Shown piece by piece: positions 1 to 7,563 of a DNA stretch of 14,254 nucleotides; positions within the stretch are counted from its first letter, which is position 1, and every line of letters begins with the position of its first letter. The notes beneath the pieces were generated by a model, which was not told where the DNA came from, did no database searches, and saw only the letters and a list, made by a program, of their open reading frames with translations. The DNA lies in the NCBI GenBank assembly GCA_013003285.1, contig JABDJY010000049.1, positions 1 to 14,254 on the forward strand, in the 5' to 3' direction. A program made the position numbers and the translations under genes. The DNA comes from Alphaproteobacteria bacterium. GTDB taxonomy: Bacteria > Pseudomonadota > Alphaproteobacteria > UBA6615.

Positions 1-963
1 GATCAGGCCCGCGGGTATCAGCACCAAGCCGGCGCGTGTGGGCGTATAATTTTGCACCAGCTGGACGAAGATGGGCGTCAGATAGAGCGAGCCGAACAAG
101 CCGACGCCGAACAGGAACGAAATCACATTGGCGGCGGCGAATTGCCGCGATGCGAAATGGCTAATGATGAGAATTGGGTCGTCGTACAACCACTCCCAAA
201 CGATAAAGGCGACGGCGCTGAACAGGCCGAAGACGAGTGATAGCACCACGCTATCCGAGGTCCAGCCGAGGCGTTGTCCATTGGATAGCCCGGTGAGCAA
301 CGCTAAAAGCGCTAGCGCCAGGAGGGCAAAACCGATCCAGTCGAAGGTCGGCCGCGGTCCCGACTCCTCGCGCGACGGCAAAATGATGCTTGCTAACAAA
401 GCCGTCGCGGCGGCGACGGGTAGGGCGACGTAGAAGGTGAACCGCCAGTCGAATGCGTCGATGGCCATGCCGCCGACCAAGGGCCCGATGCCCGGGCCGA
501 GCACAAAGCTGATACCGAACAGGCCGTTGGCCGTAGCGCGCCGTTCGGGTCCGAAGACCTTGTACATGGCAAGCTGGGTCAACGGCAAAATAACACCGGC
601 GCAGAAGCCCTGAACGGCACGCGCAAAGATGATTACGTTGAACTCTTGCGCCGTGCCGCCGACGACCGACGCGGCAATAAACACGCCCATCATGCCGACA
701 AATACCCGGCGCTGACCGAACGAGCGGATCGCCCAACTACTCACCAGCATGCCCGTGGTCATGGTGGCGAAAAATGAGGTCGCCATCCATTGGGCCAAAT
801 CCTGACCAACCCCGAAGGCGCCCATGATGTCGGGTACGGCGACATTGATGATTGTTCCCGACAGCGCCAAGGCGATGCTCGACATGATCGACATCACAAT
901 GATCAGAAAGCCTTGCGTGCGGCTGAATCCTGACGCGTAGGCGCTACCTGCCAGGGATGTCAA
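1..963 (-). CDS. DHA2-family (EmrB/QacA-type) MFS efflux transporter, C-terminus outside window
   Basis: Partial gene; 321 N-terminal residues are visible and the reading frame is open to the window edge. It is probably the inner-membrane pump of a tripartite drug or toxic-compound exporter working with the adjacent fusion protein. It shows an EmrB-type first helix (about residues 19-40, ending INVAVPDIMGAFG), a motif-A-like segment (WAIRSFGQRRVFV, 77-89), the antiporter motif C (GISFVLGPGIGPLVGG, 150-165) and the EmrB-like NGQRLGW segment (228-234). Family members are usually about 500 residues, so over a third is missing. I place the start at a TTG (963) that overlaps the emrA end by 20 bp, because the next ATG (894) lies inside the first helix. 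The helix-1 aspartate usual in EmrB/QacA proteins is Ser35 here. Family assignment is firm; substrate is unknown. Confidence 0.88.
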   Translation of the reverse strand, partial: MTSLAGSAYASGFSRTQGFLIIVMSIMSSIALALSGTIINVAVPDIMGAFGVGQDLAQWMATSFFATMTTGMLVSSWAIRSFGQRRVFVGMMGVFIAASVVGGTAQEFNVIIFARAVQGFCAGVILPLTQLAMYKVFGPERRATANGLFGISFVLGPGIGPLVGGMAIDAFDWRFTFYVALPVAAATALLASIILPSREESGPRPTFDWIGFALLALALLALLTGLSNGQRLGWTSDSVVLSLVFGLFSAVAFIVWEWLYDDPILIISHFASRQFAAANVISFLFGVGLFGSLYLTPIFVQLVQNYTPTRAGLVLIPAGLI

Positions 964-2101
964 TTTCCACCACCACCAACATGCCGGGGCGCAGCATGGT
1001 GTCTTCCTGCGCGACGCTGATACGGATCGGCACCCGTTGGGTTACTTTGGTGAAGTTGCCGCTGGGATTGGGATTGGGCAGCAGGGCGAACTCGCTGGTC
1101 GCCGCCTGGCCAATCCGCTCAACCGTGCCTTCGAACGCATGGTCGGGGAACGCATCGACGCTCAGCGTGACCGGCATACCCACCTCCAGATGGCGCAGCT
1201 CGGTCTCCTTGATGTTCGCCTCGACCCAGATATTGTTGGGATCGTGGATCAACATCAGGCGTTGGCCGGGGCGGACGAACTCGCCCTTGTCGATAAAGGT
1301 GCGCGAGACGACGCCGTTCAGTGGACTGCGGATGGTGCGGTCTTCGACGTCGAGGATCTGGCGGTCGCGCTCCGAGGCGATCTGGGCTTCCTGGAAACGC
1401 AGATTATCCAGCAGGCTTTCATTGACCTGGATTTGCTGTCGGTCGGCGTCTGCTTCGCGCGCATCGGCCTCGGCGGTTGCCAGATTGGCCACCGAGACCT
1501 GGTAGCGTTCTTCCGTTCGGCTGAGTTCGGTGCGGGTCTGGTCGAGGCGCTGTTGCGAGACCACCCGCGTGCCGCTCAGCGATTTGATCCGCTCGAAGTC
1601 CTTGCGGGCCAGGTCGCGCTGTTCACGGCTGGCTTCTACGCCGGCCTGGGCAGCCTTCACCCGTGAGCTGGCCGCTTCCCGGCGGCTTTTGGTCTGGGCA
1701 TCGACCATGACGGTCTCCGCCGATATCTGCGCGCGCTGCGAGCCGATGGCCAGCAAGCGGGCGTCCAATTCGTCGACCTTCAATTTCGCGTCACGTGAAT
1801 CGATTGCGATCAATAGGTCGTCGATGGCTATCCGATCGCCTTCGGTAACCGGCAGTTCGGTGACCCAACCGCTGACCCGGCTGCTGACGGCGATCTGGTC
1901 GGTCGTGATACGCGCATCGGTTTCGGTGATCTTACTCCACTGGGTGAAAGCCCAGTTCCCGGCCCAAGCCAGCAGGGCCAGCACGATTGCCACGACGACG
2001 AGGCTTCGCACCATCTGGCGCGCACGCCGGCCACGCCCAGTACTTCCCTCAAAGGAAGCGCTGCTGGCGAGCGGCATGTCTAATCTAGTGTCGTCTGGCA
2101 T
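944..2101 (-). CDS. emrA: EmrA-type HlyD-family membrane fusion protein
   Basis: A 385-residue periplasmic adaptor expected to link the overlapping DHA2 pump to an outer-membrane channel. The order is typical of EmrA: a short basic cytoplasmic tail (1-30), a single membrane anchor (about 32-52, rich in V, A and L), a lipoyl-like half domain (TDARITTDQIAVSSRVSGWV, 61-80), a long Arg/Glu/Ala-rich coiled-coil hairpin (about 105-245), the second lipoyl half (IRSPLNGVVSRTFIDKGEFV, 257-276), and a beta-barrel domain with NNIWVEANIKETELRHL (289-305). The EmrA-like loop NPNPSGNFTKVTQRVPI (343-359) is present. The ATG at 2101 is preferred; ATG 2077 is possible, and neither has a strong ribosome binding site. 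It is the first gene of a two-gene operon with the transporter. No outer-membrane TolC-like partner is in the window. Confidence 0.92.
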   Translation of the reverse strand: MPDDTRLDMPLASSASFEGSTGRGRRARQMVRSLVVVAIVLALLAWAGNWAFTQWSKITETDARITTDQIAVSSRVSGWVTELPVTEGDRIAIDDLLIAIDSRDAKLKVDELDARLLAIGSQRAQISAETVMVDAQTKSRREAASSRVKAAQAGVEASREQRDLARKDFERIKSLSGTRVVSQQRLDQTRTELSRTEERYQVSVANLATAEADAREADADRQQIQVNESLLDNLRFQEAQIASERDRQILDVEDRTIRSPLNGVVSRTFIDKGEFVRPGQRLMLIHDPNNIWVEANIKETELRHLEVGMPVTLSVDAFPDHAFEGTVERIGQAATSEFALLPNPNPSGNFTKVTQRVPIRISVAQEDTMLRPGMLVVVEIDIPGR

Positions 2102-2134
2102 GGGTAACTATCCGCGCACGGCGCGAACCGGATG

Positions 2135-2192
2135 CGGGCGCCCGTAAATTAACCTTAAGCCGAGTTTATGGAGGAATAGCTAAACTTTGCAA
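2135..2192 (-). promoter_or_regulatory. Candidate emrA control region: weak promoter and 10-bp palindrome
   Basis: In the 151-bp gap between tldD and emrA, the minus strand has a possible -35 TTGCAA (2192-2187), an 18-nt spacer and a possible -10 TAAACT (2168-2163); each matches the sigma-70 consensus at 4 of 6 positions. Just downstream, before the emrA start, lies the perfect palindrome CGGGCGCCCG (2135-2144). A palindrome between promoter and start would suit a repressor of an efflux operon. In GC-rich DNA a 10-bp GC palindrome can arise by chance, so this is only a suggestion. Confidence 0.22.
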
Positions 2193-2226
2193 ACTAGCCA
2201 TGTGTCTATTGCATATCTGAAATGTG

Positions 2227-2245
2227 CCAATCGACGCTGGATTGG
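2227..2245. repeat. Short inverted repeat just downstream of tldD
   Basis: CCAATC and GATTGG form a perfect 6-bp stem around a 7-nt loop, beginning 8 nt beyond the tldD stop codon. There is no T-run on the tldD-distal side, so it does not qualify as an intrinsic terminator. It could stabilise the tldD transcript end or be chance. Confidence 0.3.
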
Positions 2246-2252
2246 GTGGTGA

Positions 2253-3686
2253 TTAGACCGCGGTGCCGCCCACGGTCAGCGCGTCGAGCAACATTGTTGG
2301 TTGGCCGACACCGACGGGAACCGACTGGCCGTCCTTGCCGCAGGTGCCGACGCCGTCGTCGAGGCGTCTGTCATTGCCGATCAAACTCACCCGCGTCAAC
2401 GCATCGGGGCCGTTGCCGATGAGGGTCGCGCCTTTCACCGGCGCACCGACCTTGCCGTTTTCGATTAGATAAGCCTCGGTGCAGCTGAACACGAACTTGC
2501 CGTTGGTGATGTCGACCTGGCCGCCGCCGAAATTGACCGCGTAGATGCCGTTCTTGACGGCCCGGATGCATTCCTCCGGTTCGGCTTCACCGTCGAGCAT
2601 GTAGGTGTTGGTCATGCGCGGCATGGGATGGTGGGCATAAGATTGCCGGCGTCCGTTGCCGGTCGGCGCGACGCCCATCAGCCGGGCGTTCATGCGATCC
2701 TGCATATAGCCTTTCAGGATGCCATCCTCGATCAGCACATTGTAGGCGCTGGCGGTGCCCTCATCGTCGATGGTGAGCGAGCCGCGCCGGTCGGGGATGG
2801 TGCCGTCATCGACGATGGTGACACCGGGGGCGGCGACCCGTTCGCCCAACAGACCGGAAAAGGCCGATGTCTTCTTGCGATTGAAATCGCCTTCCAGGCC
2901 ATGGCCGATGGCTTCGTGCAGCAGTACGCCGGGCCAGCCCGGCCCCAATACCACCGGCATCTCGCCCGCCGGCGCCGGGATGGAATCCAGATTGACCAGC
3001 GCTTGGCGCATCGCTTCATCGACCTGGCCGTGCCATTTGTCGGGGTGCAGCCATTGATCGTAGGCCGCCCGGCCGCCGACCCCATGGGAGCCGGTTTCCT
3101 GACGGTCGCCGTCGCCGACAACGATGGAAACGTTGAGGCGCACCATGGGGCGAATATCGGCGACCCGCAGCCCGCCGACGCGCACGATCTGGATGGCCTG
3201 CCAGTTTCCCGATAGCGACGCGGTGACCTGACGGATGCGTGGGTCGGCGGCGCGCGCATAGGCGTCGATGTCGCTGAGCAGTTTGACCTTCTCTTCAAAA
3301 CTCGGTGATCCGAGCGGATTTACATCGGTGTAGAGGTCGCGGTTGGTGCCCGCGGGGGAACTGGCGACAGTACCCGATGCGCCGCCACGCACGGCCCGAA
3401 CGGTTTCCCCGGCGCGCGCGATGGCGGCTTCGGAGAGTTCGGTCGAATGGGCATAGCCGGTGGCTTCGCCGGCGACGGCCCGCAGGCCGAAGCCCTGGGA
3501 AGTGTCGAAACTGGCGTTACGCACGCGTCCATCATCGAAGGTGATGCTCTCGCTCTGCCGGTATTCGAGGAACAGTTCGCCGTCGTCAGTGTCGCCGATC
3601 GCGTTGTCAGTCAAGGCTTCCACCCGCTTGGCATCCATGCCGGTACGGTTGAAGAACAGTTCGTCGGTACGTGCGATATCGCTCAT
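2253..3686 (-). CDS. tldD: TldD metalloprotease subunit (peptidase family U62/TldD-PmbA)
   Basis: A 477-residue cytosolic protein, the normal TldD length. TldD pairs with TldE (PmbA) as a zinc protease that degrades unfolded or processed peptides and, in enterobacteria, takes part in microcin B17 maturation and CcdA turnover. The zinc motif HEAIGH is at residues 257-262 (in LLHEAIGHGLEGDFNRK). A C-terminal GTCGKDGQSVPVGVGQP stretch carries Cys449, which corresponds to the conserved cysteine reported as the third zinc ligand. Conserved TldD segments such as DDGRVRNASFDTSQGFGLRA (51-70) are present. The ATG is preceded by GAGGAAAT at a good distance. The gene diverges from the oxidase operon. 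The partner tldE is not in the window and must lie elsewhere for an active heterodimer. Confidence 0.95.
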   Translation of the reverse strand: MSDIARTDELFFNRTGMDAKRVEALTDNAIGDTDDGELFLEYRQSESITFDDGRVRNASFDTSQGFGLRAVAGEATGYAHSTELSEAAIARAGETVRAVRGGASGTVASSPAGTNRDLYTDVNPLGSPSFEEKVKLLSDIDAYARAADPRIRQVTASLSGNWQAIQIVRVGGLRVADIRPMVRLNVSIVVGDGDRQETGSHGVGGRAAYDQWLHPDKWHGQVDEAMRQALVNLDSIPAPAGEMPVVLGPGWPGVLLHEAIGHGLEGDFNRKKTSAFSGLLGERVAAPGVTIVDDGTIPDRRGSLTIDDEGTASAYNVLIEDGILKGYMQDRMNARLMGVAPTGNGRRQSYAHHPMPRMTNTYMLDGEAEPEECIRAVKNGIYAVNFGGGQVDITNGKFVFSCTEAYLIENGKVGAPVKGATLIGNGPDALTRVSLIGNDRRLDDGVGTCGKDGQSVPVGVGQPTMLLDALTVGGTAV

Positions 3687-3767
3687 GGCGTTATTTCCTC
3701 AACGCTTGCCCCAATGCTTGTCGGGGTCGCCGGCGGCGCACGACGCAACCGCTCATTGCTCTTCCTC

Positions 3768-3796
3768 AATATGGAACCTGTAACGCGATTTGTCAG
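3768..3796 (-). promoter_or_regulatory. Candidate sigma-70-type promoter for tldD
   Basis: On the minus strand, CTGACA (3796-3791, 5 of 6 matches to TTGACA) is followed by a 17-nt spacer and CATATT (3773-3768, 4 of 6 matches to TATAAT). Transcription would begin near 3761, giving a leader of about 75 nt before the tldD ATG. The spacing is ideal and the site lies in the non-coding divergent region. Consensus scoring is approximate for alphaproteobacteria. Confidence 0.4.
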
Positions 3797-4041
3797 TAGC
3801 GGGGCGATCAAGAATTAGTCGCAACAATAAATAACGGTACCCGATCCCAATGGCTCGATAAGGGTTTGCCGTTCTGCGACATGGTGTCTCGAATCGCTCT
3901 TTCGGGCCATGGATTAACTTGTTGGGAATCCGGCCGTGCTTTATTTATCGAGGTGTTCCTGAAGTTCTGCCCAAGTCGGTGCGCCTCCATGAGACATCGA
4001 ATTACCAACGGCCGAAGCAAACGGATGACAATGATTTCAAC

Positions 4042-4047
4042 AGGAAA
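4042..4047 (+). promoter_or_regulatory. Ribosome binding site deciding the coxB start
   Basis: AGGAAA lies 10 nt before ATG 4058. This start yields a textbook signal peptide. The in-frame upstream starts (3866, 4025, 4031) would bury it behind a polar extension, so 4058 is chosen. Confidence 0.6.
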
Positions 4048-4057
4048 CTGGTCTGAA

Positions 4058-4966
4058 ATGAAACGCACAGCAAAGCTGGGTGGTTTCGTTGCGACGGCGG
4101 TGACGTTTACCGGAATGTTTGCCACACGGCCGGCATCGGCGCAGCAACCCGAACCATGGCAGATGAATTTTCAGGAGGCGCATTCGTCCCTGATGGAGCA
4201 GATCGTCACCTTCCATGACTTCATGCTTTATCTGATTTTTGCCATCAGCCTGTTTGTACTTGCCCTGATGATCTACGTGATTGTGCGCTTTAGCGAAAAG
4301 CGCAACCCGACCCCGAGCAAGACAACCCACAACACCATGATCGAAGTGCTGTGGTCGGTGGTGCCGATTTTCCTGCTGGTCGTCATTGGGCTGTTTTCGC
4401 TGCCCTTGCTGTTTAACTCCGACGATACGGTTGATGCAGACCTCACGGTCAAGGTGATCGGCCGCCAATGGTATTGGAGCTATGAATATCCCGATCATGG
4501 CGATTTCACTTTCGATGCGTTCATGATCCCTGATGACGAGATCAAGGGCGACCAGGTGCGGCTATTGTCGACCGACGAAAACCTGGTTCTGCCAATCGGT
4601 AAGAAGATCCGGGTGCTGGTGACGTCGTCCGATGTTATCCACGCATTCGCCATGCCAGCACTGGGCGCGAAGGTCGATGCGGTGCCGGGGCGCACCAACG
4701 AAATCTGGTTCGATATCGACGAAGTCGGCATGTATTACGGCCAATGTTCGGAACTCTGCGGCTCGGGTCATGCCTTCATGCCCATCGCCATTCAGGCCGT
4801 CACCCAGGCGGACTTCGATGCCTGGGTCGTTCAGGCCCGCGAACAATTCGCCGAAGCGGACGATAACTTGGCGCCGCGACCGGTTCGGGTTGTCCGCGAC
4901 GATACCTCCGAAGATGCGTCCCAAAGTACTTCTGCCAGCGCGCACGCAAACGCGAATATGCGCTGA
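4058..4966 (+). CDS. coxB: Cytochrome c oxidase subunit II (CuA subunit)
   Basis: Also called CtaC. It receives electrons from cytochrome c at the periplasmic CuA centre and passes them to heme a in subunit I. The 302-residue product starts with a signal peptide (1-28, cleavage likely at ASA|QQ), then has two membrane helices (about 53-78 and 94-119) and a periplasmic cupredoxin domain. The aromatic electron-entry motif GRQWYWSYEY is at 135-144. All CuA ligands are present: His195, Cys230, Glu232 (backbone), Cys234, His238 and Met241 (in GQCSELCGSGHAFM). After the cupredoxin fold a hydrophilic Asp/Ser/Ala-rich tail (about 265-302) extends the protein. It is the first gene of the oxidase operon, 20 nt before ctaD. 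Confidence 0.97.
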   Translation: MKRTAKLGGFVATAVTFTGMFATRPASAQQPEPWQMNFQEAHSSLMEQIVTFHDFMLYLIFAISLFVLALMIYVIVRFSEKRNPTPSKTTHNTMIEVLWSVVPIFLLVVIGLFSLPLLFNSDDTVDADLTVKVIGRQWYWSYEYPDHGDFTFDAFMIPDDEIKGDQVRLLSTDENLVLPIGKKIRVLVTSSDVIHAFAMPALGAKVDAVPGRTNEIWFDIDEVGMYYGQCSELCGSGHAFMPIAIQAVTQADFDAWVVQAREQFAEADDNLAPRPVRVVRDDTSEDASQSTSASAHANANMR

Positions 4967-4986
4967 GCGGCGAGGAGAGATAGATC

Positions 4987-6612
4987 ATGGTTGACGCGAC
5001 TGCAGACAGCATCCACGCCCATGCGGACCATCGCCCGACAGGGTGGCGGCGTTACGCCTATTCGACCAACCATAAAGACATCGGGACGATGTATATCGCC
5101 TTTGCGATCATTGGCGGTCTGGTAGGCGGGTTGTTCTCGATCCTAATGCGCGCGGAACTGCAGGACCCTGGTGTCCAAATTTTCCTCAGCGACGGCGCCA
5201 TCGACGGCCAGTTGTGGAATACGGTGATCACCGCTCATGGCTTTATCATGGTGTTCTTCGTCGTCATGCCGGCGGTGATCGGCGGGTTCGGCAATTGGTT
5301 CATCCCGCTGATGATCGGCGCGCCGGACATGGCGTTCCCGCGCATGAACAATATTTCTTTCTGGCTGTTGCCGCCGGCTTTGTTGTTATTGGTGGGTTCA
5401 GCACTTGTTGGCGATGGCGCCGGCACAGGGTGGACCGTCTATCCGCCCCTGTCATCGGTGGATGGCCAGCCGGGACCCTCGGTCGATATGGCGATTTTTG
5501 CCCTGCATTTAGCGGGTGCGTCATCGATTTTGGGCGCGATTAATTTCATCACCACGATCTTTAACATGCGTGCACCGGGCATGAGGCTGCACCGCATGCC
5601 CTTGTTCGTCTGGTCTGAACTGGTAACGGCGTTTCTGTTGTTGCTGGCGGTACCGGTATTGGCCGGTGCGATCACTATGCTGCTAACCGACCGTAACTTC
5701 GGCACCACATTCTTCGATGCCGCGGGCGGCGGTGACCCACTCCTATTCCAGCACCTGTTCTGGTTCTTCGGCCATCCGGAGGTCTACATTATGGTGCTGC
5801 CGAGTTTCGGCATCATCAGCCAAATCGTCTCGACCTTCTCGCGCAAACCAGTGTTCGGCTATCTGGGTATGGCCTACGCCATGGTCTCGATCGGTTTCAT
5901 CGGCTTCATCGTGTGGGCGCACCACATGTTCACCGTTGGATTGGACGTCGATACCCGCGCCTATTTCACCGTGGCGACCATGGTCATTGCCGTGCCGACG
6001 GGCATTAAAATATTCTCCTGGATCGCCACCATGTGGGGCGGCTCGATCCGCCTCGACACACCGATGCTGTGGGCGCTGGGCTTTATTTTCCTGTTCACAG
6101 TTGGGGGCGTAACCGGCGTGGTGCTGGCCAATGCCGGCCTCGATGTGGCCTTGCACGACACCTATTACGTGGTGGCCCATTTCCACTATGTGCTTAGCCT
6201 TGGCGCCTTGTTCGCCGTGTTCGCCGGTTTTTACTATTGGATCGGCAAGATGTCGGGCCGGATGTATAACGAGACCCTCGGCAAATTACACTTCTGGATC
6301 ACCTTCGTCGGGGTGAACGTGACCTTCTTCCCACAGCATTTCCTCGGGCTGGCCGGCTTGCCGCGGCGCTATCCCGATTTTCCCGACGCCTTTGCCGGAT
6401 GGAACTATGTATCGTCGATCGGCTCCTACATCACCGGGGTCGGCGCGCTGCTGTTCGTTTTCATCGTCATCCAGACGCTGACCAAGGGCCGGCGGGTGGA
6501 AGCCAACTACTGGGGCGCCGGCGCGACGACGCTGGAATGGACCGTGCCGTCGCCGGCGCCGCATCACACCCACGAAACTTTGCCTGAGCTCGATCCCGTC
6601 GAAGCCCATTGA
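4987..6612 (+). CDS. ctaD: Cytochrome c oxidase subunit I (aa3-type)
   Basis: The catalytic, 12-helix subunit (CoxA) that reduces oxygen and pumps protons; 541 residues, a normal length. All metal ligands are visible: heme a His84 and His400, heme a3 His398, and CuB His263, His312 and His313, with cross-linked Tyr267 in HPEVYIMVLP. The D-channel residue Asp114 with its Asn-rich entrance (GAPDMAFPRMNN), Glu265 in the HPEV motif, and the K-channel Lys341 in TGIKIFSW place it in the A1 class of heme-copper oxidases. The C-terminus is His-rich (PSPAPHHTHE). The strong GAGGAGAG (4972-4979) fixes the ATG. It is cotranscribed with coxB and assembled with heme A derived from the product of the downstream ctaB. 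Confidence 0.98.
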   Translation: MVDATADSIHAHADHRPTGWRRYAYSTNHKDIGTMYIAFAIIGGLVGGLFSILMRAELQDPGVQIFLSDGAIDGQLWNTVITAHGFIMVFFVVMPAVIGGFGNWFIPLMIGAPDMAFPRMNNISFWLLPPALLLLVGSALVGDGAGTGWTVYPPLSSVDGQPGPSVDMAIFALHLAGASSILGAINFITTIFNMRAPGMRLHRMPLFVWSELVTAFLLLLAVPVLAGAITMLLTDRNFGTTFFDAAGGGDPLLFQHLFWFFGHPEVYIMVLPSFGIISQIVSTFSRKPVFGYLGMAYAMVSIGFIGFIVWAHHMFTVGLDVDTRAYFTVATMVIAVPTGIKIFSWIATMWGGSIRLDTPMLWALGFIFLFTVGGVTGVVLANAGLDVALHDTYYVVAHFHYVLSLGALFAVFAGFYYWIGKMSGRMYNETLGKLHFWITFVGVNVTFFPQHFLGLAGLPRRYPDFPDAFAGWNYVSSIGSYITGVGALLFVFIVIQTLTKGRRVEANYWGAGATTLEWTVPSPAPHHTHETLPELDPVEAH

Positions 6613-6633
6613 TAGCCGTTTGAGAGAGCTACG

Positions 6634-7563
6634 TTGACCGAAACCGTCCTTAGCACGCAACGCGATAGCGCCATCAGCGCCCCGATTCCGGGCGTCGGCG
6701 ATTTCGTGCAGTTGCTCAAGCCACGGGTGATGTCGCTGGTGGTCTTCACCGGATTTGTCGGTCTGGTCATCGCGCCGGGGGAGTTGCATCCGGTGCTGGC
6801 GATCGTCGCCATTCTGTGCATTGCCGTCGGGTCGGGCGCCGCCGGCGCCATCAACATGTGGTACGACCGCGATATCGACGCCATCATGGAACGCACCGCC
6901 AACCGGCCGATTCCGGCGGGGCGCGTCGCGCCCGACGATGCGCTGGTGTTCGGTGGGTTGTTGTCGCTGTTCTCGGTCGCGCTGTTGGGCTTGGCGACCA
7001 ATTGGGTCGCCGGCGGACTGCTGGCGGCGGCCATTCTATTCTACGTCTTCGTCTACACCATCTGGCTCAAGCGCCGCACGCCGCAGAACATCGTCATCGG
7101 CGGGGCTGCCGGGGCGTTTCCGCCGCTGATCGGTTGGGCTGCGGTGACCGGCGATGTGGCGGCAATGCCGTTGGTCCTGTTTGCGATTATCTTTTTCTGG
7201 ACCCCGCCGCACTTCTGGGCGCTGGCCCTGTTCCGCAGCGGCGATTATGGACGCGCCGGCATTCCCATGCTGCCGGTGGTGGCCGGACGCCGCGCCACCA
7301 AGGCGCAGATGCTCGCTTATACGCTATTGCTGCTGCCGCTTACCGTGTCGCCTTATTTCCTGGGCGCCACCGGCATGATTTACGCCGCCGGTGCGGCGCT
7401 ACTCGGGGTTTTGTTTATCGTCAGCGCGGTTCTTGTATGGATCGAGCCCGATGCCGCCAGCGACCGGCGCGCCAAGCAAATGTTTGGCTTCTCGATCCTC
7501 TATCTGTTTCTGCTCTTCGCCCTCTTGTTGGCCGATCTGGCCGTAAATATTGGGAGGCTGTAA
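6634..7563 (+). CDS. ctaB: Protoheme IX farnesyltransferase (heme O synthase)
   Basis: Also called CyoE or Cox10. This inner-membrane UbiA-family prenyltransferase adds a farnesyl group to heme B to give heme O, which CtaA later converts to heme A. The 309-residue product is normal in length and mostly hydrophobic. The first Asp-rich prenyl-diphosphate site NMWYDRDID (74-82) is followed by ERTANRPIPAGRV. The family segments KRRTPQNIVIGGAAGAFPPL and FFWTPPHFWALALF are intact. I infer a TTG start at 6634, with a purine-rich GAGAGAG upstream; the first internal ATG falls past the N-terminal segment. Its stop codon TAA overlaps the next gene's ATG (TAATG), which suggests translational coupling. 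Confidence 0.96.
   Translation: MTETVLSTQRDSAISAPIPGVGDFVQLLKPRVMSLVVFTGFVGLVIAPGELHPVLAIVAILCIAVGSGAAGAINMWYDRDIDAIMERTANRPIPAGRVAPDDALVFGGLLSLFSVALLGLATNWVAGGLLAAAILFYVFVYTIWLKRRTPQNIVIGGAAGAFPPLIGWAAVTGDVAAMPLVLFAIIFFWTPPHFWALALFRSGDYGRAGIPMLPVVAGRRATKAQMLAYTLLLLPLTVSPYFLGATGMIYAAGAALLGVLFIVSAVLVWIEPDAASDRRAKQMFGFSILYLFLLFALLLADLAVNIGRL

Larger units (their letters stand above)
3687..4057. other. Divergent intergenic region between tldD and the cytochrome oxidase operon
   Basis: A 371-bp stretch with no convincing gene. It must carry the promoters for tldD (leftward, candidate listed separately) and coxB (rightward). On the plus strand I see only weak sigma-70-like placements, such as TTGCCG (3866-3871), 17 nt, TCGAAT (3889-3894), or TTGTTG (3919-3924) upstream of an AT-rich TTTATTTAT run (3940-3948). 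The frame of coxB stays open upstream to 3866, but those 64 codons encode nothing like a CoxB N-terminus. No clear FNR or other named operator was recognised. Confidence 0.5.

Noticed and set aside
251..736. A 161-codon minus-strand frame at the left end
   Set aside because: It is out of frame with the continuous MFS transporter frame, which shows helices and motifs A and C.
2227..2245. Intrinsic terminator for tldD
   Set aside because: The stem is only 6 bp and is not followed by a T-run, so it is reported just as an inverted repeat.
3808..4125. A 105-codon minus-strand frame overlapping the coxB signal peptide region
   Set aside because: It crosses the divergent control region, has no good ribosome binding site that I can see and no family resemblance.
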